A stretch of 34,083 bases of DNA from Bacteroidales bacterium. GTDB taxonomy: Bacteria; Bacteroidota; Bacteroidia; Bacteroidales; JAGONC01. Shown here in pieces: positions 1-9,599 of this stretch (position 1 is its first letter; each line of letters begins with the position of its first letter). A program made the translations under genes and the position numbers. The stretch covers positions 1 through 34,083 of the forward strand of contig JAQUQD010000031.1 of assembly GCA_028716265.1 (NCBI GenBank), in the 5' to 3' direction. Under the pieces are notes generated by a model, which was not told the DNA's origin, did not search any database, and saw only the letters and a program-made list of their open reading frames with translations.

Positions 1-825
1 GCTTCACAAAAAGACTTCAATACGCAGGGCGATCCCACGAACGGTATGTTCGCCAACCGTCCCCAGGGCATGACAGACCGCTCGGTGTATGTAAGAAAGG
101 AAGTGATCAACATCTATCCCGACACGCTTGTCTGGATAAAGGACTATGCCTATTCGTACAACGAACCTGCCACCCAGCGCTATTTCTCCCATCCTGCCTA
201 TGATAATTATCCTGTGGTGGGCGTTACCTGGTCGCAGGCAAAAGCATTCTGCATCTGGAGGACGGAACTGCTGAACACGTACCTGTCCTCCAAGGAGGAA
301 GCCGTCCTGAATGAATTCAGATTGCCCACGGAAGCCGAATGGGAGTGGGCGGCACGGGGCGGTTATGAATTGAATCCATACCCCTGGGGCGGACCCTACA
401 CCCGAAACGGCAAAGGATGTTTTCTGGCCAATTTCAAGCCGATGCGCGGGAACTATGTGGGTGACGGTGGCCAGACAACGGTCGTGGCCGGCCATTATCC
501 ACGCAACGACTTTGGCCTCTACGACATGGCAGGGAACGTTTCAGAATGGACCAATGATGCCTACGATGAATCCACCTACAATTTTGCATGGGATATGAAT
601 CCAACCTATACCTACACCGCTAAGGAAACGGATTCCCCCACACTGAAACGAAAAGTTGTCAGGGGCGGCTCATGGAAAGATGTAGCCTATTATCTCCAGG
701 TCTATTCCCGCAGCTATGAATACCAGGATACAGCGAAATGCTACATCGGATTCCGCTGTGTCCAGAATTATCTGGGCAGGCAAAAAGGCGACAATCCTTC
801 CAAGGCCTCTTACATCTATCGTTAA
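1..825 (+). CDS. gldK: GldK, type IX secretion lipoprotein (3' part)
   Basis: The reading frame is open to the left window edge, so the ATG at 46 is internal and the N-terminus with its lipoprotein signal is missing. The visible 274 codons form a formylglycine-generating-enzyme/sulfatase-modifying fold: VVGVTWSQAKAFCIWR, FRLPTEAEWEWAARGG, GLYDMAGNVSEWTNDAY, VVRGGSWKD and IGFRCVQN occur in the usual order. GldK (PorK) is a non-enzymatic member of this fold that forms a periplasmic ring with GldN attached to the outer membrane. The GldJ paralogue has the same fold. GldK is preferred because gldL, gldM and gldN follow directly, the conserved order. The gap to gldL is 57 nt with no terminator, so they are probably co-transcribed. 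Confidence 0.9.
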   Translation, partial: ASQKDFNTQGDPTNGMFANRPQGMTDRSVYVRKEVINIYPDTLVWIKDYAYSYNEPATQRYFSHPAYDNYPVVGVTWSQAKAFCIWRTELLNTYLSSKEEAVLNEFRLPTEAEWEWAARGGYELNPYPWGGPYTRNGKGCFLANFKPMRGNYVGDGGQTTVVAGHYPRNDFGLYDMAGNVSEWTNDAYDESTYNFAWDMNPTYTYTAKETDSPTLKRKVVRGGSWKDVAYYLQVYSRSYEYQDTAKCYIGFRCVQNYLGRQKGDNPSKASYIYR

Positions 826-882
826 CAGTCGATACCATTTCTTGATTTTTTAATTAACAACTTAATATTTTAGAATAGCATT

Positions 883-2067
883 ATGGGACTTAGCAACACA
901 GTCAGGAGCAGAGGATTTAAGAATTTTATGTCCAAACTCTATGGATGGGGCGCATCCGTGGTTATCCTGGGAGCTCTTTTTAAAATCAATCACTACCCGG
1001 GAGCAGATTATATGCTGATCATCGGTCTGGGTACCGAATCACTGATTTTCTTTTTCTCAGGCTTCGAGCCCCCTTACGTGGAGCCCGACTGGAGCCTGGT
1101 GTATCCTGAACTGGCAGGGCTGTATCACGGCGCTGAAGTCGATACCAAGGTGTTAAAGAAAGGGAAACAAAGTCTTACCGGTGAACTGGACACCATGCTG
1201 GCGGAAGCCAAAATTGACCAGGGGCTGATTGATAGTTTGGGCAAGGGCCTGAAGAAAATGAGCGAAAGCACGGCCGTGCTCTCCGAGGTTTCCAATGCAG
1301 CCCTTGCCACCAATGAATATGTCGAAAATGTCAAAGGCGCCTCCAAATCCGTTTCAGAACTTTCGTCGACATATGCTAAAACCTCACAGACCCTGAACAA
1401 GGATCTGGAATCTTCCCAGGAGCACCTCAGTAACCTGAAGAGCGCTTCCCAGTCGGCCGCCACCCTCTCCAAGGTCTATACCGATGCATCCCAGTCGATC
1501 AAAGGCAATCTGACTGCCACTGAACAATTCTCGGAGAGCGTGAAACAAGCGGCACAGTCGGCTGCCACCCTTTCCCAAAAATATGTGACTTCCGCCGAGA
1601 AAATAACGGAATCGGCATCCAAACTCGAGAACATCGGGATGGAATCCAAGGATTTCAACGCCCAGCTAAAGAAAGTGTCGGATAACCTGGCCGCATTGAA
1701 CACGATCTATGAACTGCAACTACAGGGTTCCAACGAAAACGTGGAATCCAACAGCAAACTTCAGGTGACCCTGGGCCACCTGTTGAGCAGCATGAATGAG
1801 TCGGTGGATAAGACAACGAAGTACCAGCAAAATATCGCCGCCCTGAACGCCATGTATGAAAAACAGCTCCAGGGAACGAATAAACAGGTTGAAGTGACCG
1901 ACCAGATGCAGAAAGCACTGGATAAGTTCCTGGAAAACCTCAATGCCTCCGCCAACCTGACCTCAAAGTACAAACAGGAAGTGGATTCATTGACCCAGAA
2001 CCTGGCCGCCCTCAATAAGGTCTATGGAAATATGCTCTCGGCCATGAATGTCAGGATGGGCTCCTGA
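883..2067 (+). CDS. gldL: GldL, inner-membrane motor subunit of type IX secretion, long form
   Basis: GldL and GldM form the proton-driven inner-membrane motor of type IX secretion and gliding. Two N-terminal membrane helices are visible (about residues 18-34 and 42-60) with the family's FKINHYPG turn between them and a glutamate (E52) inside helix 2, where the family has its functional acidic residue. After the conserved FEPPYVEPDW segment comes a cytoplasmic tail of about 320 residues, rich in Ala, Ser, Lys, Gln and Glu and probably coiled coil. It contains near-repeats: SAATLSKVY (191) and SAATLSQKY (226), then NLAALNTIYELQLQGSN (268), NIAALNAMYEKQLQGTN (317) and NLAALNKVYGNML (373). At 394 aa it is much longer than Flavobacterium GldL (about 215) and also longer than Porphyromonas PorL (about 309). 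gldM starts 52 nt downstream. Confidence 0.93.
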   Translation: MGLSNTVRSRGFKNFMSKLYGWGASVVILGALFKINHYPGADYMLIIGLGTESLIFFFSGFEPPYVEPDWSLVYPELAGLYHGAEVDTKVLKKGKQSLTGELDTMLAEAKIDQGLIDSLGKGLKKMSESTAVLSEVSNAALATNEYVENVKGASKSVSELSSTYAKTSQTLNKDLESSQEHLSNLKSASQSAATLSKVYTDASQSIKGNLTATEQFSESVKQAAQSAATLSQKYVTSAEKITESASKLENIGMESKDFNAQLKKVSDNLAALNTIYELQLQGSNENVESNSKLQVTLGHLLSSMNESVDKTTKYQQNIAALNAMYEKQLQGTNKQVEVTDQMQKALDKFLENLNASANLTSKYKQEVDSLTQNLAALNKVYGNMLSAMNVRMGS

Positions 2068-2119
2068 ATTGGGTAAATATTAACAAAAACGCATTTGAAA
2101 GACTTAATATCAATATCAG

Positions 2120-3730
2120 ATGGCTGGATATAAGGAAACACCGCGACAAAAGATGATAGCCATGATGTATCTGGTGTTGACTTCCTTGCTCGCACTCAAT
2201 GTCTCAAAGGAGATCATCGACACATTCATCATTATGAATGAGAGTATGGAAATCACCACCAGGACATTTACAAGTAAAATGGATAACACGTACTCGAAAT
2301 TCAGTCAGCAGTACTCATTGAATCCAAATAAAGTCGGACCTTTCTGGTCTCAGGCCCAGGATGTACAAAAACTTGCCAATGAACTGATCGACTATATCAA
2401 CAACATCAAGTATGAAGTAATCATAACTACTGACGCGAAGATCAATACGGTGGAAGAGGCCAAAATTGCTCCGCTGGATGAAATAGCATCAAAAGACCGG
2501 TTTACCGAACCCACCCGTTATTTCTTTGGAAGATCGCGGACAGGGGAAGAGGGCGTGGCCGGCGACCTGAAAAGGAAACTGATCGAATTCAGGGCGAAAA
2601 TGCTGCAGTACATGGGATTGCCAAGCGACAGCGACCGTCTTGGACTGATCACCGAAGGGGATTTCAGGGATGCAGACGGAAAGAAGCAGACCTGGGAGCA
2701 GCATTATTTTTACTACACCGTCCTTGCCGCTGACGTGGCCATTCTCAACCGGCTGATCGCAGAGGTTAAAAATGCTGAGTTTGATGTGGTTTCTCATATT
2801 TACAGTGAAGTGACTGCCGAAGACTTCAAGTTCGACCAGATCAGTGCGAAGGTCATTGCCAACAGCCGGTATATCTTCGAAGGGGATAAATACGAAGCTG
2901 AAGTCATCGTGGCAGCGTATGACACCAAACAGAATCCGGCTGTATATTACATGGAGGGAGCGGATACCATCCGCAATATCGATAATGCCAAGCAGGTGGA
3001 TGGAGAGGCCGGAGTGGTAAAACTGAGCATCCCTGCCGGATCCGCCGGGCTGAAGAAATATGCCGGTATCGTTCAGGTGCTGGATCCCTCAGGAATACCC
3101 CAGAACTACTCCTTCAAGGATGAATACATCGTTGCCAAGCCTTCACTGACGGTTTCTGCCACCAAAATGAACGTGTTCTATATCGGGGTCGACAATCCGG
3201 TTTCCATTTCCGTGCCGGGCATCAGCAATGACCTGATCCTTCCCCGTATCAATGTAGGCTCGCTGACACCTGCCCCTGCTGGCAACAATTACAACTATGT
3301 GGTCAGGATCCCGAAGGGTTCGACGGGTAAGGCCGTGATCGCCGTAGAAGCGGAGTACAGCGGTCAGAATATCAATATGGGGAGCTCTGAATTCCGTATC
3401 AAGCGTGTACCTGATCCCAAGGCATTCATTGCCAATGTCAACGACGGACCGGTGTCGAAAAACGCCCTGGTGGCTGCCGGTGCCATCATCCCACGGCCAC
3501 CCGAAGATTTTGAGTTCGACCTGAGCTTTGTGATCACTTCCTTTACTTTTGTGTCTGTGCGCAGCGGCGACATTTTCAGCAGTTCCGGACGAGGGAACCA
3601 GCTTACGCAGGATATGAAAACATTTATCACCAATGCCAAAAGAGGTACCAAAGTGTGGCTGGAAAATATCATTGCCGAAGGACCTGACGGTAACCGCAGG
3701 CTGGGAACCATAACACTTGTTCTTGAATAA
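2120..3730 (+). CDS. gldM: GldM, periplasmic shaft of the type IX secretion motor
   Basis: The N-terminus MAGYKETPRQKMIAMMYLVL is diagnostic for GldM/PorM: a short cytoplasmic stretch followed by one membrane helix (about residues 13-30) that sits in the GldL ring. The remaining roughly 500 residues are periplasmic, with an alpha-helical first domain and later beta-rich domains, and are expected to span the periplasm and contact the GldK/GldN ring. Length 536 aa is normal for the family. The start is clear because the conserved N-terminus begins at this ATG. It lies between gldL (52 nt upstream) and gldN (32 nt downstream). Confidence 0.95.
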   Translation: MAGYKETPRQKMIAMMYLVLTSLLALNVSKEIIDTFIIMNESMEITTRTFTSKMDNTYSKFSQQYSLNPNKVGPFWSQAQDVQKLANELIDYINNIKYEVIITTDAKINTVEEAKIAPLDEIASKDRFTEPTRYFFGRSRTGEEGVAGDLKRKLIEFRAKMLQYMGLPSDSDRLGLITEGDFRDADGKKQTWEQHYFYYTVLAADVAILNRLIAEVKNAEFDVVSHIYSEVTAEDFKFDQISAKVIANSRYIFEGDKYEAEVIVAAYDTKQNPAVYYMEGADTIRNIDNAKQVDGEAGVVKLSIPAGSAGLKKYAGIVQVLDPSGIPQNYSFKDEYIVAKPSLTVSATKMNVFYIGVDNPVSISVPGISNDLILPRINVGSLTPAPAGNNYNYVVRIPKGSTGKAVIAVEAEYSGQNINMGSSEFRIKRVPDPKAFIANVNDGPVSKNALVAAGAIIPRPPEDFEFDLSFVITSFTFVSVRSGDIFSSSGRGNQLTQDMKTFITNAKRGTKVWLENIIAEGPDGNRRLGTITLVLE

Positions 3731-3762
3731 TCATTAATATTATAATTTCACCAGGAGGAGAT

Positions 3763-4617
3763 ATGAAAAAAATAATTGCAGCGGGTTTTTTCTTTGGATT
3801 GATCGTGATGGCGCTGTCCTCGACAGCCCAGATCCTCGACAGCCCGCCACGTGATGCTGCGTACGATAAAACCCATATCATCGAGAATACTCCACTGCCC
3901 TATGCCTACGTCCGGGAAGCCGATGTCATGTGGGAAAAACGGCTGTGGAGAGTCATTGATATGGAGGAAAAGATCAACCAGGTATTCTATTATCCAGAAA
4001 TGCCTCATAATCAGTGGAGAAGCTTTATGCAGGTGATCATCGACGCACTCAAGGAAGGATCCATCACAGCATATGATGCCAGCCTGCCGACGGATGAATT
4101 CACGGCACCTCTGACCTTCCAGGAACTGATGAATACGCTGGAAAGAGCTGACACTATGTCCCTGCAGCGGCCCTACCCACCCTATGACTGGTACGACACG
4201 GTGATCTCAGTGACATTCAACCCCTCGACTGTAAAAAAGATCCGTATAAAGGAGGACTGGTTCTTCGACAAGCACCGGTCGATGCTGGACGTGAGGATCC
4301 TCGGCATTTGCCCGGTCGTGGAAGACTATGACGAAAAGGGTGAATTCCGCGCCTTCCGACCCCTGTTCTGGATCTATTTCCCGGAAGCACGGAACATCTT
4401 AGCCAAGGCGGAGGTCTTCAACCGCATGAACAGCTCTAACCGGCTTACCTACGACGATGTTTTCCATAAACGTATCTTCAATAGTTATATTTACAAGGAA
4501 GACAACGTGTTCGACCGGAAAATATCAGAATACGCCACTGGCCTTGATGCTCTCCTGGAAGCAGAACGAATAAAATATGAACTCTTTGAGTTTGAACAGA
4601 ACCTGTGGGAGTATTAA
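3763..4617 (+). CDS. gldN: GldN, periplasmic ring protein of type IX secretion
   Basis: The protein starts with a signal peptide (MKKIIAAGFFFGLIVMALSS, cleavage near STAQ) and continues with the GldN/PorN-type sequence YVREADVMWEKRLWRVIDM followed by NQVFYYPEMP. GldN pairs with GldK in the ring below the outer membrane. Length 284 aa is typical. An AGGAGG Shine-Dalgarno sequence at 3753-3758 sits 4 nt before the ATG, which is unusual for this phylum, where strong Shine-Dalgarno sites are rare, and it fixes the start. This is the last gene of the cluster; a strong terminator follows about 80 nt after the stop. Confidence 0.94.
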   Translation: MKKIIAAGFFFGLIVMALSSTAQILDSPPRDAAYDKTHIIENTPLPYAYVREADVMWEKRLWRVIDMEEKINQVFYYPEMPHNQWRSFMQVIIDALKEGSITAYDASLPTDEFTAPLTFQELMNTLERADTMSLQRPYPPYDWYDTVISVTFNPSTVKKIRIKEDWFFDKHRSMLDVRILGICPVVEDYDEKGEFRAFRPLFWIYFPEARNILAKAEVFNRMNSSNRLTYDDVFHKRIFNSYIYKEDNVFDRKISEYATGLDALLEAERIKYELFEFEQNLWEY

Positions 4618-4697
4618 ACAGTAACCATGAACGATTGAAGAAGGAGAAGGAGAGGTGGAGGGAGATTGACGAAAGGAAGGATGAACGATGAAATAGG

Positions 4698-4732
4698 AGG
4701 GGTTGACCAGGATGAGGGGTCAACCCCTTTTT
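4698..4732 (+). terminator. Rho-independent terminator after gldN
   Basis: A perfect 11-bp stem, AGGGGTTGACC / GGTCAACCCCT, with a 9-nt loop is followed by a T run. It closes the gldKLMN transcription unit. The 80 nt between the gldN stop and this stem are purine-rich, carry the direct repeat ATGAACGAT twice, and hold no credible gene. Confidence 0.88.
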
Positions 4733-4794
4733 AATTTACCGGACAGGATGAGGCCCGCGGGATCAGACATCGAGAAAAATCATCCGGAATTTAG

Positions 4795-4802
4795 TACTTT
4801 TG
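4795..4802 (+). promoter_or_regulatory. TAnnTTTG promoter element for recG
   Basis: TACTTTTG matches the Bacteroidota -7 consensus TAnnTTTG and lies 36 nt before the recG ATG. No clear -33 TTTG is seen. Transcription would start near 4808, which rules out the TTG at 4800 that the ORF track uses as start. Confidence 0.6.
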
Positions 4803-4838
4803 TTTACATGCTGTCAGTATGCTATTATTGCAGGCGCA

Positions 4839-6944
4839 ATGAATAACCGGTTTCTTGATACTCCCGTTGAATACCTGAAAGGCATCGGGCCGAAGCGCGC
4901 TGAGTTACTCCGGAACGAACTGGAGATCCATACGTTCGGCGATCTGCTGGAGTATTTTCCCTTCCGGTACGTCGACCGCAGCCGTATTCAGTCCATCCGG
5001 GAGATCACCAGTGACGCGGCATGGGTGCAGCTGATCGGGCATATAGTCCGCGTGCAGACCATCGGAAAAGGTCCGGCCACCAGGCTGGTGGCCGTATTAA
5101 GGGATGATACCGGGGAGATCGAACTAGTCTGGTTCCAGGGAATCAAATGGATCAGGGACAAACTGATCCCAGATGTGGATTTTCTGGTCTTTGGCAAACC
5201 AACCTGGTTCAAAGGTAAATATAACATTCCCCATCCGGAAATGGACCTTGCCAGCGAACGGACCCTCACCGTTACTGAGACCTTGCAACCTTTTTATAAT
5301 TCGTCTGAAAAACTGAAATCCAGGGGATTTAACTCCAAAGAATTCAGTAAGGTCATGAGAGTCCTCACCGGCAATGCCAAGGGAAACCTTCCGGAAACCT
5401 TGCCTCCGGAACTGATCACACAGTTCCGGTTCATCTCCAGAGAGGAAGCCTTAAACCAGATCCACTTTCCAGCAGACAGCAGCATGCTTCAGAAAGCACA
5501 ATTCCGTCTCCGTTTTGAGGAACTTTTCTTCATCCAGCTGAACCTTGTCCAGCTGAAACTACTGCGGAACAAAAAAATAACCGGCCTTACCTTTCCCAGG
5601 ATCGGGGACTTTTTCAATGAATTCTATCATCATCATCTCCCTTTCGAACTCACCGGGGCGCAGAAGAAAGTCCTCAGGGAGATAAGGATGGATACAGGAT
5701 CGGGCAAGCAGATGAACCGATTGCTGCAGGGCGATGTGGGAAGCGGAAAGACGCTTGTGGCGCTGATGGCGATGCTGATGGCCCTCGACAATCGCTACCA
5801 GGCGTGCATGATGGCACCGACCGAGATCCTGGCCATGCAGCACTATGAATCACTGGTGCGATTCCTTGGCGACATGAATGTTCAGTTTGAACTCCTGACC
5901 GGTTCAACACCTGCTTCGAGGCGAAAGGGTATCCATGAACGGCTGAGGAATGGTGAGCTGCAGATCCTGGTTGGAACGCATGCCCTGATCGAAGAGGAGG
6001 TTCAGTTCCAAAACCTTGGACTGGTGGTGATCGACGAGCAGCATCGCTTTGGTGTAGCCCAGCGGGCCCGGTTGTGGGAGAAACGTGAGGTGCCGCCCCA
6101 TGTACTGGTCATGACCGCCACACCCATCCCCCGTACGCTGGCCATGACCCTGTACGGTGATCTCGATGTGTCGGTGATCGATGAACTGCCGCCGGGACGG
6201 AAGCCCGTCAAGACGTACCATTTCAGCGACAGCGCCAGGCTGAAGGTTTTTGGATTCATGAAGCAGGAAATCCGGAAAGGAAGGCAGATCTATGTTGTCT
6301 ATCCCCTCATCAAGGAATCCGAAGCACTCGACCTGAAAGACCTTATGGACGGCTATGAAAGCATCGTGCGGGAATTTCCCTTACCCCACTATGCGGTCAG
6401 CATCGTTCACGGACGGCTGAAACCGGCAGATAAGGATTATGAGATGCAGCGGTTCATCAGGAAGGAAACCCAGATCATGGTGGCCACTACGGTGATCGAA
6501 GTGGGTGTGGACATCCCCAACGCGTCGGTCATGGTGATCGAAAATGCGGAACGCTTCGGCCTTTCCCAGTTGCATCAGCTGCGCGGAAGAGTAGGCCGGG
6601 GGGCTGATCAGTCATACTGCATCCTCATGACAGGCAATAAACTGACTACGGAGGGCCGCAAGCGCATAGAGACGATGGTACGTACCACCGATGGCTTCGA
6701 GATAGCGGAGACCGACCTGAAGATAAGGGGCCCCGGCGACCTGGAAGGTACTCAGCAAAGCGGCATGATCCTCCTGCGCATCACCGACCTGGTCAGGGAT
6801 GAGAGACTGCTGACCATGGCACGCAATGCAGCCATTTCTCTTCTGGAGAAAGATCCGGAACTGAAAAGGACCGAGAACCAGCCTGTCCTTGAACAGCTTC
6901 AGCGAATGAAAAAAATGAGGGCCAACTGGGGCATGATCAGCTGA
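4839..6944 (+). CDS. recG: ATP-dependent DNA helicase RecG
   Basis: RecG remodels stalled replication forks and branch-migrates Holliday junctions. The N-terminal part holds the DNA-binding wedge/OB domain; the C-terminal half is a superfamily 2 helicase. Visible motifs are Walker A GDVGSGKT (about residue 298), the DEAD-box variant DEQH in VVIDEQHRFG (about 398), TATPIPRTLAMT, and motif VI QLRGRVGRG (about 579). The RecG-specific end of the helicase, TDLKIRGPGDLEGTQQSG, is present. The ATG at 4839 is chosen because the protein then begins MNNRFLDTPVEYLKGIGPKR, the usual RecG start, and because the upstream TTG lies inside the promoter. Length 701 aa is normal. Confidence 0.97.
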   Translation: MNNRFLDTPVEYLKGIGPKRAELLRNELEIHTFGDLLEYFPFRYVDRSRIQSIREITSDAAWVQLIGHIVRVQTIGKGPATRLVAVLRDDTGEIELVWFQGIKWIRDKLIPDVDFLVFGKPTWFKGKYNIPHPEMDLASERTLTVTETLQPFYNSSEKLKSRGFNSKEFSKVMRVLTGNAKGNLPETLPPELITQFRFISREEALNQIHFPADSSMLQKAQFRLRFEELFFIQLNLVQLKLLRNKKITGLTFPRIGDFFNEFYHHHLPFELTGAQKKVLREIRMDTGSGKQMNRLLQGDVGSGKTLVALMAMLMALDNRYQACMMAPTEILAMQHYESLVRFLGDMNVQFELLTGSTPASRRKGIHERLRNGELQILVGTHALIEEEVQFQNLGLVVIDEQHRFGVAQRARLWEKREVPPHVLVMTATPIPRTLAMTLYGDLDVSVIDELPPGRKPVKTYHFSDSARLKVFGFMKQEIRKGRQIYVVYPLIKESEALDLKDLMDGYESIVREFPLPHYAVSIVHGRLKPADKDYEMQRFIRKETQIMVATTVIEVGVDIPNASVMVIENAERFGLSQLHQLRGRVGRGADQSYCILMTGNKLTTEGRKRIETMVRTTDGFEIAETDLKIRGPGDLEGTQQSGMILLRITDLVRDERLLTMARNAAISLLEKDPELKRTENQPVLEQLQRMKKMRANWGMIS

Positions 6945-6999
6945 AAGGGTAAAACCGATCCTAATCCTGCCTTCTGCCCGTAAACGCTCATATTTTATT

Positions 7000-7007
7000 T
7001 AAATTTG
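7000..7007 (+). promoter_or_regulatory. TAnnTTTG promoter element for pheT
   Basis: TAAATTTG fits the Bacteroidota -7 consensus and lies 17 nt before the pheT ATG, leaving a leader of only about 10 nt. The -33 element is not evident. There is no clear terminator between recG and this site. Confidence 0.55.
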
Positions 7008-7024
7008 CCCAAAAATATTGCTGC

Positions 7025-9490
7025 ATGAAAATTTCATACCGCTGGCTGAAACGCTACCTCGCCATTGATCTGCCTGCCGAAGAGGTTTCCGGGCTACTGA
7101 CGAACTGCGGGCTGGAAGTGGAAAACCTCGAGATGACCGAAGCAGTGAAAGGCGGACTAAAAGGCGTGGTGATCGGAGAGGTGAAGACCTGCGTCAGGCA
7201 CCCCAATTCGGACCATCTGAGCATCACCACGGTGGATGTGGGTGCCCCGGAGCTCCTTACCATCGTCTGTGGAGCACCCAATGTCAGGGCTGGGCAAAAA
7301 GTTCCGGTGGCCACCATCGGAACAGTGCTTTGGCAGGGAGATCAGTCCTTTGAGATAAAACTATCAAAGATCCGTGGCGAGCTTTCACAGGGAATGATCT
7401 GTGCTGAAGACGAGCTTGGCCTTGGAACATCCCATGCCGGGATCATGGAACTGCCGCCGGATGCACCCGTAGGGAAGCTCGCCAGCGATCATTTTCAGCT
7501 CAGGGAAGAAGTGGTATTCGAGATCGGGCTGACGCCCAACCGTACGGACGCCATGTCGCATCTGGGTGTGGCGCGGGATCTGCTGGCGGCCCTTAAAAGC
7601 CAGGACGCGGCGTATAAAGACCTTCAGCTTCGCATCCCGTCGGTGGACGACTTCAGGCCCGATAACCTCTCCCTGCCCATCGTGGTGGAAGTGGAAGATA
7701 CAGAAGCATGCCCAAGGTATTCCGGGGTGAGCGTAACGGGCGTAGAGGTGGGCGAATCACCTGAATGGATGAGATCGTTGCTGACAGAAGCCGGTATCCG
7801 GCCTATCAACAATGTGGTGGATATCAGCAATTTCGTGATGCTTGAAACCGGCCAGCCCCTCCATTTTTTTGATGCGGATGAAGTGAACGGGCAAAGGATC
7901 GTCGTGAAAAAATTACCTGATAAAACCGCTTTTGTAACCCTTGACCAGGTGACACGTGAACTTTCGGGCGACGACCTGATGATCTGCAACAGCAAGGAGG
8001 GTATGTGCATCGCTGGCGTGTTCGGAGGGATGAAGTCGGGCGTGAGTGAAAAAACCACCAGGGTCTTTATCGAAAGCGCTCATTTCAACCCGAGAAGCAT
8101 CCGTAAAACATCCAAACGTCATGGACTGCAGACCGATTCCTCGTTCCGGTTTGAAAGAGGTGTGGATCCCAACGGGACACTATTTGCCCTCAAGAGAGCC
8201 GCATTGCTTTTAAAAGAATTCGCCGGCGGATCGATCGCATCGGAGATCGTAGACATTTACCCCCATCCCATCCCCGAACAGGTGATCCGTGTCAGGTATG
8301 AAGCTGCTGACAGACTCATCGGAAAACGGATACCCCGTGATCAGATCAGGACCATCCTGAACGATACAGGAATCCGCATCCTTTCAGAGGATTCTGAAAC
8401 CCTTCTGGTTTCAGTCCCTACCTTCAAGCTGGATGTCACCCGGGAAGCGGATGTGGTGGAAGAGATCCTGAGGATCTATGGTTATAATAACATAGAAATA
8501 CCGACAGAAATCAAAGCCTCGGTAGTCTACTCGGAAAAACCTGACCGGGAAAAGGTCAGGGAGGTTGTTTCCGGATTGCTGACAGGTATTGGTTTCCATG
8601 AGATCATGAACAATTCACTCACCAATCCTGACTATTATGAACCTGTGAAGGAATTCGTTCCGGGATCCTTTGCCGAAGTGATCAATCCCCTCAGCCGTGA
8701 ATTGAAGATATTAAGGCAGGCCATGCTTTTCGGAGGATTGGAGTCCATTGTCCATAACATCAACCGCCGCTCTCCTGACCTGAAGTTCTTTGAATTCGGG
8801 AAAACGTATCACCAGCAGCCTGACCAGATCAACTCGGAGGATGTTGTCAGGCGTTACCGGGAAACCGAACACCTGGCCCTGTTCGTAACCGGAAGAAAAG
8901 AGCCCGAGCACTGGCATACCTCCGACGAAGGAGTGGATTTCTTTTACCTGAAAGCGGTGGTGATGAACATTTTGCAGCGCCTTGGCATGGACTCTGCCAA
9001 ACTGACCTTTCAAACGATGGATTCCTCTCTGCTTACGGAAACGTTCGTTGGCATCTGCCATCAGGACAGGGTATTGGCGATGGGGGCGGTTCACTGTGAT
9101 ATCCTGGCTAGATTCAATATCCGGCAGGAAGTCTTTTATGCCGACCTTGACATGGAGATCATTTCCGGGATGCTTAAAGATACCGGTATCGAATTCAGGC
9201 CGTTGCCGCGTTTTCCGGAGGTACGAAGGGATCTGGCCCTTCTGCTGTCAGGAGAGATCCAGTTCGCACAGATCGAACAACTGGCCTTCCAGGTCGAAAA
9301 ACGCCTGCTGAAGAAGATCAGGTTGTTTGATGTCTATGAAGGAGAAAAAATAGGCGAAGGAAAGAAATCCTATGCGGTTACGTTCTTTTTGCAGGATGAT
9401 GAAAAAACACTCACGGACACAGAGATCGACCAGGTGATGGAACGGTTGATGTCGGCCTTTAAACACAAGTTCCAGGCGGTCATCCGATGA
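7025..9490 (+). CDS. pheT: Phenylalanyl-tRNA synthetase beta subunit
   Basis: PheT pairs with PheS to charge tRNA-Phe. All expected modules are visible: the N-terminal MKISYRWLKRYL, a tRNA-binding OB domain (about residues 40-150; VKTCVRHPNSDHLSITTVDV, IRGELSQGMICAEDELGLG), the B3/B4 editing region (PINNVVDISNFVMLETGQPL, DSSFRFERGVDPN), the B5 domain (VPTFKLDVTREADVVEEILRIYG), a catalytic-like core, and a C-terminal FDX-ACB anticodon-binding domain (PRFPEVRRDLALLL through the end). Length 821 aa is normal. pheS is not in the window, so pheS and pheT are apparently not adjacent here. Confidence 0.97.
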   Translation: MKISYRWLKRYLAIDLPAEEVSGLLTNCGLEVENLEMTEAVKGGLKGVVIGEVKTCVRHPNSDHLSITTVDVGAPELLTIVCGAPNVRAGQKVPVATIGTVLWQGDQSFEIKLSKIRGELSQGMICAEDELGLGTSHAGIMELPPDAPVGKLASDHFQLREEVVFEIGLTPNRTDAMSHLGVARDLLAALKSQDAAYKDLQLRIPSVDDFRPDNLSLPIVVEVEDTEACPRYSGVSVTGVEVGESPEWMRSLLTEAGIRPINNVVDISNFVMLETGQPLHFFDADEVNGQRIVVKKLPDKTAFVTLDQVTRELSGDDLMICNSKEGMCIAGVFGGMKSGVSEKTTRVFIESAHFNPRSIRKTSKRHGLQTDSSFRFERGVDPNGTLFALKRAALLLKEFAGGSIASEIVDIYPHPIPEQVIRVRYEAADRLIGKRIPRDQIRTILNDTGIRILSEDSETLLVSVPTFKLDVTREADVVEEILRIYGYNNIEIPTEIKASVVYSEKPDREKVREVVSGLLTGIGFHEIMNNSLTNPDYYEPVKEFVPGSFAEVINPLSRELKILRQAMLFGGLESIVHNINRRSPDLKFFEFGKTYHQQPDQINSEDVVRRYRETEHLALFVTGRKEPEHWHTSDEGVDFFYLKAVVMNILQRLGMDSAKLTFQTMDSSLLTETFVGICHQDRVLAMGAVHCDILARFNIRQEVFYADLDMEIISGMLKDTGIEFRPLPRFPEVRRDLALLLSGEIQFAQIEQLAFQVEKRLLKKIRLFDVYEGEKIGEGKKSYAVTFFLQDDEKTLTDTEIDQVMERLMSAFKHKFQAVIR

Positions 9491-9557
9491 TGTCGCCAGG
9501 AGGGTCTTCAGACCGATAAACTTGTGTCTGGAGATGAAATGATATCGATATATTCAG

Positions 9558-9565
9558 TAATTTTG
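9558..9565 (+). promoter_or_regulatory. TAnnTTTG promoter element for the sigma-54 activator operon
   Basis: TAATTTTG matches the Bacteroidota -7 consensus 34 nt before the ATG at 9600. The TTG start in the ORF track (9582) would leave a leader of about 10 nt and gives no extra conserved sequence. The site probably drives the four genes down to secG. Confidence 0.55.
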
Positions 9566-9599
9566 TATTTTATTCTATCTTTTGGTGCAGACACTGGTC

